64,000 nt of DNA from the NCBI GenBank assembly GCA_025890175.1, contig JANPYM010000013.1, positions 884,777-948,776 on the forward strand. The letters run 5' to 3'. The stretch comes from Ciborinia camelliae. Its lineage: Eukaryota > Ascomycota > Leotiomycetes > Helotiales > Sclerotiniaceae. The stretch's first letter is position 1, and the number at the start of each line of letters is the position of its first letter. Made by a program: the position numbers and the translations under genes. Shown here one piece after another: positions 10,957-23,850 of this stretch. The notes beneath the pieces were generated by a model that saw only the letters and a program-made list of their open reading frames with translations, was not told the origin of the DNA and searched no databases.

Positions 10957-11010
10957 ATGTTTGATATGTTTGATATGTTTGATATGTTTGATATGTTTGA
11001 TATGTTTGAT
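10957..11010. repeat. 9-bp tandem repeat ATGTTTGAT x6
   Basis: Six perfect 9-bp units lie in intergenic DNA. Confidence 0.95.
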
Positions 11011-11053
11011 ACATGATATATCAATATCATATTTGAGAGCGGCGATGATAATA

Positions 11054-11089
11054 ACCTCCAAGTTGACCTCCAAGTTGACCTCCAAGTTG
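11054..11089. repeat. 12-bp tandem repeat ACCTCCAAGTTG x3
   Basis: Three perfect units lie shortly after the 9-bp array. Confidence 0.9.
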
Positions 11090-11557
11090 GAATGCATGAT
11101 GCATCAATGATGGGTCGAGAAATTTGGCTGGTTACTTCGGATACCGGTACTGTAGTTTTTGGTTTGGGCCAAGAAGAAGAGGCTGGGATCGTTTTTTTGG
11201 GCGGGGGGGCTCTTTGGAGAGTTGGCTAGCTGTGCGCCACGTTTTGCAATAATTGTGTGTAATAACTTATAAGGTTTGTATGTACCGTGAAGGGTTACAA
11301 CTTACAACTCTATTCGTGAAGGTTAAGATTTGCGTGCAAGTAAGTCGTCGTAACATGAATCAAAAACTTGATGGTAGAATAATAAAAGCAGATGATGGAT
11401 GATATGAAGAGCAAGATAGATGCACAAGAAATCAAGGTACAGATTACAGATTCTCAGAATCCAGATATTCATGATGCAAGGACCGGGACATACGAGTACA
11501 GACTCAGTAGTAAATTTTGGACATTTCAGGAATGCGAAAGGGATACATAGTAATAAG

Positions 11558-11608
11558 TAGGTAGGTAGCTAGGTAGCTAGGTAGCTAGGTAGGTAGGTAG
11601 GTAGGTAG
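11558..11608. repeat. TAGG/TAGC tetranucleotide array
   Basis: This is a run of GTAGGTAGCTAGGTAG-type units. It is the largest example of a TAGGTAGG motif found in most intergenic regions of the window. Confidence 0.9.
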
Positions 11609-11847
11609 TGATGAAATGAAATGAAATGAATCAGATCAGATCAGCACCAACATTCTTCCTGATCCAAATCATTGATTGGCCGCTTACTACAAACTACCTC
11701 CCTCCCTAAGGTATGTATGTAAGTTTAACGTCGTATTGTGTCACCCCGAGTTCCGAAAATGCCGAAATGACAGACCACAGTGACCATACACAACTAAGAA
11801 TGAGAATATTTTAATTAATTACCTGCCATTACCATTTGTGACTCTGC

Positions 11848-11874
11848 TGCGGATGCGGATGCGGATGCGGATGC

Positions 11875-11908
<34 letters not shown>
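11848..11908. repeat. (GCGGAT)n followed by (GT)n
   Basis: About five hexamer units run directly into a roughly 16-unit GT microsatellite. Confidence 0.95.
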
Positions 11909-11909
<1 letters not shown>

Positions 11910-12916
11910 TGTGTTATGGACTGAATTCATCGCGAGACAGTATAATAAGAACGTAGGTACTGACTGTACTACAGTGTAGCACTGCCCAGGTACATACCGA
12001 TATGTATGTACTATGTAATCTTACATATACAGTAAGTAAACGTCCTGGCTCAGGTATCAGGGAAGGCATAGGCATGTAGCTAGTAAATAAAGTGTCAATC
12101 AATATGGATCTTTTGATTGGAAACAATTGAACCTTGGAATGAACCATCATCTAGGTAGGTAGGAAGATGGATGTTTTCCAAGGTTCATGTATTCCATTTC
12201 CATGTCCGGCGCAACCATTATCAAATTGGAATCAAAATCGTTGGATGAGATGAGATGTAGGTAAGTAAGTTGTAACTCCGTAACTCCTAGCCTACCTAGC
12301 CTCCTCGCATTATTCTAGCCTCATTTGTACCCAAAGCATCAAATGGTATGTACACCAGAAGATCGTATCGTTGTCATTGCAGCGCTAAAATATTTACCTA
12401 CGCTTGGCGCTGAAGAGTCTCAGGACCTCTTACAGGAGTGACGAGTCAAGAGTCAAGAGTAGTCAAGACTCAACTATTTCTATTTTTGCCTTTTATCAAA
12501 TTCCTTGGTAAAATTCCTTGGTAAAATGAAGAAATGAAGAAAGAAAAAGAGAAAGAAATAAATTCGTAATGGATCAATTAGGTAAAAAGTACATATCAAT
12601 AACCAATAACCAATATAACATAGGTATGTAGATAGCTGGAGATATGTATCAATTATCCATTATCCATTATTATTCATTATCTGTATCTTTTCATTTCTCG
12701 ACTTTAATTATTGGTAGGTCTACCTATCCATGGATTATTAAGTTACCAACGAACTCATGGTCTTATCCCTTGTTCCGCTTACAAGGAAAGGATATACTGT
12801 ACTGTAGATACAAACCAGGGATAGTAGGTATTTAATATTCACATCCGTGCTTATTTATTATTATATCTTTCTTCTCTCTCTCTAGCTGGTTCGGCTTCTC
12901 TTTTGGCCAGCTCGCA

Positions 12917-12941
12917 CTGTCAGTCAGTCAGTCAGTCAGTT
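12917..12941. repeat. (CAGT)n microsatellite
   Basis: About six tetranucleotide units lie upstream of the Flc/TRP-like gene. Confidence 0.85.
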
Positions 12942-13920
12942 ACTCTCAATCTGTCAGTCCGTCCTTAATACCCGCACAGCAAGTTTTGACCCCAAAAGAA
13001 AAAGAAAATAGAAAAAAAAAAGAAAACCCAAAACCTTAAAGTGCTTTAAACTTCCAATTAAGCTCAAGCCCACCTAGGACTGAAACTATCGAAAAAAAGA
13101 CCACATTATTGATCCAGATTCCCAGATATTATTCTAGATGCCAGACATCCCGATTCCCGATTCTCAACTTGCCAAGGATTCTCCATTATTCAATTCCCAT
13201 ATCCACTTTGTTACACTTTCTGACTTTTGTCTCCACCAACATTACCCGCCCGGTATCTTTCCTTTCTCTCTCCTACCACCCACCTAATCATAACCTCTAC
13301 CTCTACCTCTGCCGCCGATATCTCGTATCTCTACTTCTCGAGAGATATTCAGCAAAATCCTCCCCATCTACCTACCTGTCGGTCGTTTTCATCCACGGAT
13401 AGAAGCCGTGTATTCATTCTACTAGACTGGATTTCTCGCTATCCCTGTGTTAACGAAAGCCGAAAATGAACAATTGATGAACATGATACCTGATCCATCT
13501 TAACTACAATCCGCTGAGTTGTGCTCAATTATTATAACTTCCTATTGCTGGAAGAACTGGGCGGAATCAATCTTGGGACGAAATACTTCTCATCAGCAAT
13601 TCACCATCTTTTCACACTACATACGATACCTAATACCATCACAAGTTTAACCATTGATCTACGTCATAAAACTATATTCAGAGTGAATAAGGGCACATTC
13701 GAAGATATTGATCTCCCAACCGATTGGATTGGCGGCTAGGTGAACCACGAACCTACGTTGAGGAGTTTTAAGGAACTGCCGATTACAATACCTTCATCAA
13801 TCACAATAAGCAACAAATACGAAACGTCCTTGGTTTCTCACCCATCTCGCCGCGGGTTCCGCATACCTCTATTTCCCATCGCAGTTTCCATACATTAATA
13901 TTAATACGACCATTTCGACA

Positions 13921-16761
13921 ATGTCACGAAAACCCTCCTCCATGCTCTCATGGTCCAATGCATTACTCTTCTCCCTTGCCATCCTCAATACGATTTCTCC
14001 AGTTTTTGCAACTTCAAGCGCTGCATATGTTCAAGGGACAAACTCTGCGGGAGAAACAATTCAACTACTTGACAGTAGAACACCGGCGTTGTTCACAGGG
14101 GATTTTGGAGATTGCATGGGTGGACAGAGTTTAATCAATGTTACGACCTTCGATGCGGCTTATTACGCCGATAACATGACCGTTTTGTTCCATCTAGCTG
14201 GTAACACGAATTTACAAAATGAGTCGGTAATGAGTAGGTTTTTCTTCATAGATGATGGGTTGGAAGTTGGCTAACCTGTAAATTAGTACATGTTGGTGTG
14301 CAAGCATGTAGGTATAATGATCTCCCATGAAGATGTGATACTAACATTTGATTCAGATGGAGAGGATAGATTTGATTTAACCTTCAATCCATGTAATGCG
14401 AATTTTGCAAGGTGGGTACGATTTTCTTGTGTCATTCATGACTTAACTAACAAGTACAGTCTATGTCCCATGAATAGCAGCAAACCAATCAATGGCGAAG
14501 CCATCATTCCAGTATCTGCATCCGATGTCTCCGGAATTCCTAACATAGCCTTGGTGATTCCGGATTTTGAAGGATCCGCTACTCTGAGGGTGTTCTCGAA
14601 CAGTACACAAACAGAGATTGCTTGTTTTCAAGCAGTTATGAGAAATGGAGCATCATTTTCACACCCAGTCGCCGTCAGCTCAGTTTTAGGAATATTCGCG
14701 GCGATTGCTGTGTTCTCTTCATTTGCCACGGCCATATATGGAGTCAGTGTGCCGCATATTCGAACTCACTACGCCCATTCATTGTCAGTTTTGGTGGTGT
14801 TCGAAGTTTTCCAATCGATATTCTTCTCTGGTGCTTTGTCAGTGGACTGGCCAAGTGTTTTGCCAGCATTCTGGAGTAATTTTGCTTGGTCGGCAGGTTT
14901 AATTTATACCCCGTCCATAATCAACTCGGTCAATAGTTTCACTGGAGTATCCGGAAATTCAAGCCAAGTCGGTGGTGCCGGGTCTTCTACTATTAACAAT
15001 AATGGCGGATTGCAACAACAAATATACGGACGTTCTTTGAAAAAGCTGCAAGAGTATAGCCATTGGTCCTACATGGAAAGAGGAAATGAGATGGTGAAGA
15101 GAATAGGATCTTTGACAAAGCGTGCGACCAGCGGCAATTCCACTAAAGGATATGACTGGAACGGTAATCCTGTTGGGGCTGGATTGCCATTGCCTGGAAG
15201 TTGGTCAAATTTCACAGGAACACTCGCCAACATTGATACTCCGGCAGAGGATGCTTTTTTGGTTGGGTTTTTATGGTATCTAATCTTGATGGTTATTATT
15301 GTTGCCGCTGTAATTGCCTTCAAGTTTATTTTGGAAGCATTTAGCAAGATGAAGTGGATGAAGGAAGATCAACTTATATTGTTCAGGAACAACTGGATCA
15401 AATTCACCGGACTCATCGTTCTCCGATCAATGCTTATTGCATTTTTTATGATAATGACCTTGTCGCTCTACCAATTTTCTTATGGGGGTACAGCAGGTAT
15501 TGTCGGGATTACGGCCATCGTCTTCATAATATTTTTCTTCGGCATTCTAGCTCTTAGCTTCTACGCTTGCTACTTCAGGCTGAGATTTGGCAATTACGCC
15601 TCGTCTCCTGATCGAATACACTTCCAAAGAAAGAAAGTGATGAAGTTTCTTCCATGGTATGGGGCTATTAGAGAGAGTGGTATGGAAGAGGGTGACAAGG
15701 CAAAAACCTCCGGTTCCATCTCATTCTTTCGCGTGCATTACATCGACCAAGACAAGGAGAGGCAGAGTGTACATCAGGATGAGGAATATACTCAACGTTT
15801 TGGTTGGCTCTCGGCTCGATACAGAAGGACCCGTTGGTGGTTCTTTGCATTCTGGGTTGTTTATCAATTTGTCAGAGCTTGTTTCGTTGGTGGTGCTCGG
15901 GGTAACCCAGCCGCCCAGGTTTTTGGAAATCTCGTCGTCGAGATTATCGCCTTCGTTGCTACAATATGGCTTAATCCTTTCGAGGGTGCCCGCAATACAG
16001 CCTTGGCAGTTTACATGCTTGGTATCAGTAAGGTGGCTACTGCAGGTCTATCGGTCGCATTCCTACCACGATATAATGTTGCACGCATTCCCACCACGGT
16101 TATTGGTGTCATTATTATAGTCATCCAAGGTTTCTTGACTATTGGTTTACTGATACTTATCGTTCTGGGGGCCATTTCGAGTTACATGTCCGTCTTGCGG
16201 AACCGCGAGGAGTTCAAGCCACGCAATTTACACAATATTCGTGCTAAATATTTCGATCATCTGGAACTAAAGGCTGCAGATCTTCCACCCCCACCACCCC
16301 CGGAGCCTGAAGAGCCAAAGGAACCGTACTTTAGCGTTACTCAAGTTCGTCGAGCCCCCAAGATAGAAGACGAGGATATTGTACCAGAGATGCCAGAGAT
16401 GAGAGGAAATCGAGATGCAAACACATCACAACACTCGCTACCTATGGCTGGTCGAAGCAGAGCCGCTAGTATGCGCAGTCAATATTCAGGCTATGGGAAC
16501 GTTCCATATGGAGCTCGGGTTCATCGAGCAAGTTGGAGTTCCAGGGACTTCCAAAACTGGCAACAGGATGAAATCGCCCGAGGCGATTCTCCATTTAACA
16601 CACCATCGAGACAACCGAGCGCGCAACATACTGCTAATAATTCTATCTCTATAGCTCCACTTGTACGTTCGAATATATCACAAACGAGCTTAAGGCCAAA
16701 TACGCCGAAAAAAGAGAAGACGGCCCAATATGCGGATCAGAGGGTGGGCAATGCAAGCTAA
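13921..16761 (+). CDS. Flc/TRP-like integral membrane protein (ML-like domain), 895 aa
   Basis: The exons by splice reading are 13921-14226, 14287-14311, 14357-14411 and 14460-16761; frames join without stops. The second exon is only 25 nt, and introns 2 and 3 (45 and 48 nt) are in frame, so unspliced reading stays open. The protein starts with a signal peptide (hydrophobic to about residue 30, VFATS). A lumenal ML-like domain follows, with N-glycosylation sequons (NVT, NMT, NES) and a CPMNSS segment. About nine membrane helices come next, in the order of the fungal TRP-like/Flc family. The cytosolic tail is Pro-, Ser- and Arg-rich. Yeast Flc proteins act in ER/Golgi and cell-wall homeostasis and calcium handling; the exact role here is inferred. 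The length fits the family. Confidence 0.85.
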
Positions 16762-17612
16762 ACAATATAAATCTGTTACGAATTTATGACAGGTGGATAT
16801 GGGAAATAAACAAATGTGTGGGTGTAGTTGAGGCGTCTGGAGTATAACCTTCATCACAGCGTGTATAGATGAAGGGTTGCTATTGAATTTATTAGGGTTT
16901 GCATTCGGGTAGCTAGCATGACCGAAGGATTATAGACCTTACATTTGTTGAAACATAAAGGCATAGGTACAGCATGGTATGAAGGAGTTATTGAGATTAC
17001 AGTACTAATTCTTGACGAGTTACTGCTATGAGCAAATCACTCAGCAAAAAAAAACACAGCAGATTTTCTATATGTACCCAATGAGTCTATTCTTGTTGTG
17101 CTGGTGCTGGTGCTTCTCTTATAAAATGTTGTGTAGATATATGTTGTTACATTATTACCACACCTTCCTTTCTCCAAATGCATCATTTCTATGATGATTT
17201 TAACATTTTCACCTTTCGCCTACTTAGGTAGGTATGCTTTGGTATCTGGTATCCTCACTTTCGAGCGACTGACATGACAGGACGCGAACGCGAAGAACGT
17301 GACTTCCTTCCCCAGAAGATATCTCAGTCTCAGTTCTCAGTTCTCAGTTCTCAGTTCTCAGTTCTCTCCCTCTGTATACCTCATTCTCATTCTAACACTC
17401 TCAAGTAATCCCCCCTTGTCCATACCTATTTTTCGATCGTTTACAATTGTAATTATAATTTCTTCCTACTTCTACTTTGACTTGTCAATACCGCTTCAGA
17501 CTTCAGACGACTTCTTCTTTCGGCGAAAATCATCGAAGGCCACTGCCTTTTTTGTGCGCGTGTGCATTCACAGTCGGTTGCAACTCATGCCTAGTGAATT
17601 AAACTGGGCAAA
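16762..17612. other. Intergenic: 3' end of the Flc/TRP-like gene and REC8 promoter
   Basis: No gene is seen. A (TTCTCAG)n microsatellite of about five units sits at 17330-17364 in the REC8 upstream region, followed by the C/T-rich leader. Confidence 0.55.
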
Positions 17613-20021
17613 ATGTTCTACAGTCATGAAAGTAAGCCTTTAATACCTATGCGCTCAACCCTTCCTTGCCCATTTCACAACTTTTGTGCAGTTATATTTA
17701 CTTTTCTATCATTTCATCCGTCTCCTCATTGATCATATTCTAACACACAATCTGTAGTCCTCACGTCTCGAAAACATGGTGTCGCAACAGTCTGGCTCGT
17801 TGCGACACTCGGCAGTAAATCATCTACGAAAAAGATCACCCGGAAAGCTATCCTCGATGTCGATGTCAAGAAAGCCTGTAATACAATCCTTGAACCTGAT
17901 GCTCCAATGGCATTGCGTCTACAGAGTAATTTGTTGTATGGTGTCAGTAGGGTGTATGGCCAACAAGTTGAATATGTCTTGAGTGATACTATTCATGTCG
18001 AGCAGGGCTTGAGGGGATTGGGAAAGAAATTGGCGGGGAGCTTGGATTTGGAGGGCGTGAAGGTCAAGTGAGTTTTGTGCAGTTTGAAGACGACTTATGA
18101 TGAGCGAAAACTGAATTTTTGAAAATAAAGACCAGCTCAATTGATGCTACTGGATGATCCTGCATTTGATCCAGATATGCCACTTCCAGGTCTACTTCTA
18201 GATTATAATTTCAATATCGATGCCGGTCAATCACAAAATCGAGACTCGCAAACTTCGTTATCGATTTCTTCACACCATGGTCGAAGTAGCTCGATCTCCT
18301 CTTCCCAAGGTGCTTCGATCATGGGTCTAAATATCTCTTCGAGTCTCAGTGCGGGCGGCTACCAGCTTCCTCTCAATGATCCATTCTCCAGGTCTTCCGC
18401 ACAAAAGTCTGCTGCCCATGGGGACGTATTTGATGACGAAGCTATCTTGTTTGAAGATGATAATATTTTCGAATTTGACCAGGATGGAGAAATGAGAGAT
18501 CTCACGACTCAAGATATCGAATCTCGAAGAGCAGCAAGTACTACTATAGTTCCGAGATTTGGTAGTGATTCGGCGGCTAGTGCGAGAGTTCGTAAGGAAC
18601 ATGATGATGCTAGAGCCCAAGATGGAGGTCACGGTCGTATATATGATGAAGATGGTGATATGAACATGGTGTTTGGAGATGATGATGGGGCTATGATGTT
18701 ACCTGATGCTGAGCCTTTCGGGGCCTTTATGAGTGGTGCTCTACCTGCTCCTGTTCCAGGTCGCGAGCAGTCACTTTCACAGCTCGAAGAGTCATCCTCT
18801 GAAAGCGCAGTCGCACCCTCACATCCTCGAAAACCCAAGACCAAGAAACAACTTCCCATCGACCAAACTCAAGAACTCAAGAATTTGGATCTTTCAACCT
18901 GGCAAAGAGAGTATGTCGGTATTCAAGATGGTCTCAGTGCAGCAAAGTTGACGACCAAAGGACATGCCTTAGCCAAGAAAAATGCATTGATGTTCGTCAT
19001 TGGAAATGGCCTCAATGGCGCCGGCATTGGAATTGGTTCAACAAAACTTTCAAGCCCCCTGAGTATGTTCTCTGGCGATGTACTCCTTGTAAAAATTACA
19101 GGACGAACATCAGCTTCTGCTAAACGCCAGGCAGACTATGAAGGGGACGATAACGTTTCTAATAAACGGCTTCGCCATTCTTCCGTCGAAGAAGTTCTTC
19201 GTGATTTCAAGGACGATGGTGATTTTGCGATTCAAATCGATGACGAACCATTTGGTACTCCGGTTGAGGTGGAAATGGGAAGAGACGCGGCGGACACATT
19301 GGCCGATTATCCAAGCAGTGCAATGATGCCTTGGAACCTATCTGCTAGCCAGAGAGCTCGCTCATCAAGTTTACGCCCCACCGCTTCGCTTAGACTTGGT
19401 AGCCGAGGGGTTTCTGCCAGTCCTTTGGTGGGAAGAGGTAGTGTTTTACCTAGTGGAGGCGATCTCGAAAAGTTCTCTTCACAGCAAGATGAAATTATGT
19501 ATGGAAGAAGTGATGATATCAGTACTAATTTGGGTGGGGGAAGTGGTGGTGGTACGGACATAGGTGGTAACGACCAAGCGAATAGGGAGTTCGAAATGTT
19601 TGGACCAGCTGCAAATGTGGATACACAGACGGCAGGACAAAGCCAGTGGGTTAGAGACGTCATGGATACCGAGAGCGAGAATTTCCTCGATTTCGTCAGA
19701 ATATGGATTAAAGAAAGACACGATGAGGAAGAAGATATCTTTGGTGAGGATGGACAGTTGAAGGACAAGAAAGTGGGATTTGAGCAACTGTTTAATCCAG
19801 AAACGAACAGTGTGGTTGTGGCAGCCCAGGCATTTTTACATATATTAGCTTTGGCTACGAAGGGAAAAATCTGGGTTGATCAGGATGAAGGTGAGAGTTT
19901 TGATGTAGGTGGAAATGGATTGGGTGGGAACATTTGGTTGGGATGTTTGTGAGAGCTTTATGGACGAGTTCGAGGGTGCGACGTTCATCAACTTGAGAAC
20001 AAACCAACTGAACACGATTAA
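17613..20021 (+). CDS. REC8: Meiotic cohesin kleisin Rec8, about 718 aa
   Basis: The exons are 17613-17631, 17758-18067, 18131-19890 and, less surely, 19954-20021. The N-terminus MFYSHEILTSRKHGVATVWL and the PMALRLQSNLLYGVSRVYGQQ segment are the kleisin N-terminal domain. The GVATVWLVATLGS version fits Rec8 better than mitotic Rad21. The central part is acidic and Ser-rich. The C-terminus has the kleisin winged-helix pattern (AFLHILALATKGKIWVDQDE). Rec8 closes the Smc1/Smc3 ring in meiosis and is cut by separase. The last intron (GTGAGA...TGTGAG) is my choice because it restores a typical ELYGRV ending; reading through gives a stop at 19952. The first exon, with six complete codons, is easily missed by gene finders. 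Confidence 0.85.
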
Positions 20022-20662
20022 GTGGCCCAGAGGTAATTTGCTGGATATTTGCTATACACAATAAGGGTATGTATGGTAGAGGATTTGAAAGATGATTGTA
20101 TGAACGAGGATCGGGGAATTTTCATGGTTGCTACGGTTTGCTAGATAGATATTTTGGAAGTCTTTATGAGGGATGAGTTACGATTGACAAACCACAGAGA
20201 TATGAAAAAATATATACAACATTAGCTTAGATTATATTTGCTTGAAAATATCCATGGAAAGGTATATGGAAATAAATGAATGAATAATAAAGATACAATT
20301 GCTTCAAGTAAACGGCAATCGCAAAAGACCAATGCTATAACACCTGGAGTCAAATAAAACACAATTCTGATAATACAAAAGCGTTGAACTCATCGTACAA
20401 ATATCAAGACCAATTCCATAAAAGCACGCTGCTTATCCCCTATATATACCCCCAGATTTATAAAACGATGTGAAAGTTGAATATAATATACTCGAAATAT
20501 ATAATTTTGTACTCCAAACCAATTCAAATCATTCAATATAAATCAAACAATGAAACTATACAATTTAAACAGGATTAATTCAAAGTTGGAATAATTATAA
20601 TTTTTGGATGTTGAGAAGCGCTCCATGAACCCGTACACTCACTTACTGATACCCCCGCCTAC
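20022..20662. other. Intergenic between convergent genes
   Basis: This is AT-rich sequence holding the 3' ends of REC8 (+) and the dehydrogenase gene (-). Nothing else is seen. Confidence 0.6.
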
Positions 20663-21540
20663 TCAAGGCAAAATCTCCACTCCCCTCCAATCCCAACATC
20701 TTCCTCTACTCTCAATGCCCTTCGCCATAGCAACATCCCACAACTTCTCCACCGCAAACTCCGGACTAAACAGCTTCCCCTCCTTCACACCGCCCCAAAA
20801 CTCCTTCGACAACCCCGTTTTCACCGTGCCGGGATGATACGAAATCGCCAGTGCATTATCCCCGTGTCTCGTTTTCAGAAAGTGATCAAACGTCTTTGTC
20901 AATGAGTTAACCGCCGCTTTAGAAGCTCTGTAACTGTACCAGCCACCGAGCGCATTATCCGATATGGAACCTACGCGTGCGGACATATTGAGCCAGAGGG
21001 CATGAGGGGGGAGATTTTTGGTGTGTGGGAAGAGGACATCAGAGGAGAGATCTAAACGTTTGGGAGGGAGGAGGGGAGAGAAATGTTTGGTGAGGAGAAG
21101 AGGCCCGATGGTGTTGACGGCGAATGTATGTTGAATTTGTGAGGGCTCTAATTGCGCGGGGGATTTTTCAGGGTATAGGATACCGGGGATGCTGAAGGCG
21201 AGACGGAGATGGTGGGATGAGGGGGGAAAGAGAGATGTGCATTTTGTGGCGGCGCTAGCGATGGTAGATTCGCCTGGTGAATTGTTAGATTTATTATTCG
21301 GGACTCTTGTGTTTTTGGAAGTGCGATGATCGATCACTTACTCGTAACATCAACTTCCAATACCGTCAATCTCTTAGGATCCACATCCAAATCCGTCAAC
21401 ATAGACCTCTTGGTTCCTTCAATATCTTTCCTCGATGTTGCCACGACAGGAAGTTGTGTATTTTGAAGGAGGTGTCGCGTTAGGTAGAAGCCAATTCCTC
21501 GACTTGCGGGACAAACTAACGCCCATGCCATTTTTTTCAA
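20663..21540 (-). CDS. Short-chain dehydrogenase/reductase, 269 aa
   Basis: Two exons, 21540-21342 and 21273-20663, are joined over a 68-nt intron with a GTAAGT donor and CACCAG acceptor. The N-terminus has a Rossmann nucleotide-binding loop, CPASRGIG, in place of the usual TGxxxGIG. The NTIGPLLL segment corresponds to the NNAG-region helix. The catalytic Ser is in LNMSARVGS, and the YRASK motif supplies the Tyr and Lys. The spacing is that of classical SDRs of the CsgA/sniffer-like type. The substrate cannot be told. No targeting signal is obvious. The first glycine of the cofactor loop is Cys-Pro here, which is unusual but compatible with the fold. Confidence 0.85.
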
Positions 21541-22107
21541 CTTTTGTTTTGCTAGGATTTTGAATAGGCGGGTGAATGGAGGAGGAAAGTCAATTGGGGA
21601 GAGGGTGAATTATGGTGTTTTCGTTTGATATCAAAACTTCGATGACAGCATCATTCATAGATTGGAAGGAGACATCCTTACAAGTGGCGGGTGTGGCTTG
21701 TCGGGATTTATACTTTGACATCGGGCGATCGATCCTTCCAAGCATTTGAGTTGCATTTTGGATCGGGTGTGTGGGGTGTATATAAAAATGCTGACCGGAG
21801 GTGATTCTCCAACCACATTTTAGTCAATAGGTTGAGTTCATAATTTTGGAAAAGGGGAACCTAAGTCTTCTAGCGAGATCAAATGAAAATTGCAAATCTA
21901 TAATCACAAGAATGACGAGAACTCATTAGATATTCATATCTTTAAGCCATTCGAGAAACCATTCTAAAGAAACGCTGAAGCAAGGTAATAAAATGTCTTC
22001 CCATCCCAACACCATGCTCGCTCGCAATTGTCATTGCCAGCCAGCCCAAAACATAGATTATAGTATAATAGTAACAAAGATGAGAACTCTTCCCGAAAGA
22101 CCATCTA
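21541..22107. other. Intergenic between two minus-strand genes
   Basis: This region is the promoter of the dehydrogenase and the 3' flank of CHS5. A short ORF at 21942-22136 has no recognisable content. Confidence 0.55.
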
Positions 22108-23414
22108 TCACAACGCAACATCTTGGAAGCTAGCATTCCCTGGAGTCTGGTTCCCGGATGTATTTTCTTCGCCAGATTTGGTCAAGTCATCTGCTGATAC
22201 TCCGAATGGTGCTGCCGGCCGAAGGGAAAGTTTCTGTTGTTCTAAATCTGAGGCACGGGACTTTTGCTCTTCGGGCATTGCTGTCTTTTCTTTTTCTTCC
22301 TTTTCGTTACCCCCTTCCGAATCGCTACTGGAATCTGCCTCTCGCTTTTTTTCTCTCTCTTCCTTGTTTGGTCTGGGTGTGTCTTTTGCAGGTGGAGTAG
22401 GAGGGACAGTTTGACCGTTCCTGCCGTTTGTTGGTGGTGGCGAGGTAGGTGGAGTTGTTACTTGTTCTTTCGGTGGTTCAGTCTGTGCTAGTTGAGGTGG
22501 AGGTGCGTTCGAAACCACTTGTCTCTGTTTTGGATCTGCATCAAGATAATATTGCCTAACACCCACGATTCTTCCTCCTCTCTCACAACCATCAACCCAT
22601 TCTGGCCTTACGACTGGAATATTCATCTCAACAGCTTTCTCCCAAGCTATTCCTCTCCCTTCTGTCGTCACAAAATGTGTGGTATCGATTCTCACACTAT
22701 CTGCTATCTTTGCCCCAATTCTCTCAACCGCTTTGACAAGACTATCCCTCAAGGCAGCAGGTAGAATGCCAGGCGTAACCGTAATACCACTCAAATCTGT
22801 CATTTTGTGTGTCTTCACAACCACCTTCTCACTACTAAATGTTCCTGCACTTGTTCTCAGAACCAGATGAAACGTATATTCCGTATCAACTGCCAAACCA
22901 CTAATCTTTGTACTCAGCATCTGACTCGGCCTGGGGATGTTTCCAGCCTTCTGTCCATTGCGGAAGAGTGAGAGGGAGATGACATCTGCGGTTGCCAAAT
23001 CAATAGGATCCCATTCTAGAACGACGGAAGTCTGAGTTGCATTGCGACAGCGAAGAACTGGTGCAGAGGGTTCTGATGCACCGAAGGAATTGAAGATGGA
23101 ATCTTGGAGAGCGACGAACGACTTTTGGGATCTTTCTTCCGAGACGAGGTTTCGTGCAACGGTGATGTCGACGATACTACCGGAGGTGATATTGGGTGGG
23201 AGGAGAATAGATGGGAATTCAATCTGTGAGGGGTATTGTTAGATATGGAAGTTGGGGGGAAATGACATGTGCAATGACCAAGTTGTATGGATGGATGTAT
23301 GTACAGTTAATTGAATCAATCACTATTCGAAGAATAACTTACGAGACGCTTATCTTGAGTTAATAAGACGGCCACTCCCGCATCGACTTTACCAACGGTG
23401 AGCGAAATTAACAT
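22108..23414 (-). CDS. CHS5: Exomer scaffold Chs5 homologue, 395 aa
   Basis: Exon 1 is 23414-23343 (24 codons, MLISLTVGKVDAGVAVLLTQ...) and exon 2 is 23223-22108, with a 119-nt intron between. The N-terminal segment with IEFPSILLPPNITSGSIVDI matches the Chs5 dimerisation and Arf1-binding region. It is followed by a fibronectin type III domain (about residues 75-165) and a BRCT domain (about 167-255, with the WVDGC-type Trp). The tail is Pro-, Glu- and Lys-rich and low-complexity. In yeast, Chs5 with ChAPs forms exomer, which moves chitin synthase Chs3 from the trans-Golgi to the surface. The protein is shorter than yeast Chs5 because the repetitive tail is short. The next gene upstream is unrelated. 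Confidence 0.92.
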
Positions 23415-23850
23415 GGCGAAATACTCTTTTAAATTTGTGTGACAAAGGTACAGTATTGAAATTCTTTAACATATATGTTGGTTGTTGCGAACTTGCGACT
23501 GCTTCGCGATTGCGATCTTCCAAATGTACCTTTAGCTTAGTTAGCTTGACTCCCTGGAAGAGCTCAAAAACCTGTGTTCAGACGGCGCTAATTGGCTAGA
23601 TTTTGGTACTGTAATCTTACAAGTAGCTAATAAAGCGGGTGAAACATTTATTGATGGTAGAGACATTTATATATAACATAAAATAATATGATGTAAAACA
23701 TAAAACATAATATATGTATGTATATGTATGTATGTATATATATATATATCTATCAAACTTGGTAACATTCCAGAAGATCTAATAGGTAGGTATAGGTAGG
23801 TACTCACTCGATTGTGGTTGGAATGTAGCTTTTAATTTTATATATATTTA
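23415..23850. other. Intergenic with TA/TG-rich microsatellite
   Basis: This holds the promoter of CHS5 and the 3' flank of the next minus-strand gene. A (TATG)/(TA) tract lies at about 23713-23750. No gene is seen. Confidence 0.55.

Larger units (their letters stand above)
9914..13920. other. Long intergenic stretch with simple repeats and the upstream region of the Flc/TRP-like gene
   Basis: No convincing gene is seen in 4 kb. It holds several microsatellites (listed separately) and repeated TAGGTAGG/CCTACC motifs. From about 12.85 to 13.92 kb it is C/T- and A-rich in the way of a long fungal promoter and 5' UTR, with several short upstream ORFs (for example 13109-13402 and 13521-13739). 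Those ORFs have no recognisable content. Confidence 0.5.

Noticed and set aside
19060..19101. Extra in-frame intron in REC8 (GTATGT...TTACAG, about 39 nt)
   Set aside because: The splice signals look good, but 39 nt is below the usual minimum and the frame is open without removing it.
18327..19787. Several minus-strand ORFs of 76-153 aa
   Set aside because: They are shadows of the acidic and Ser-rich REC8 coding exon.
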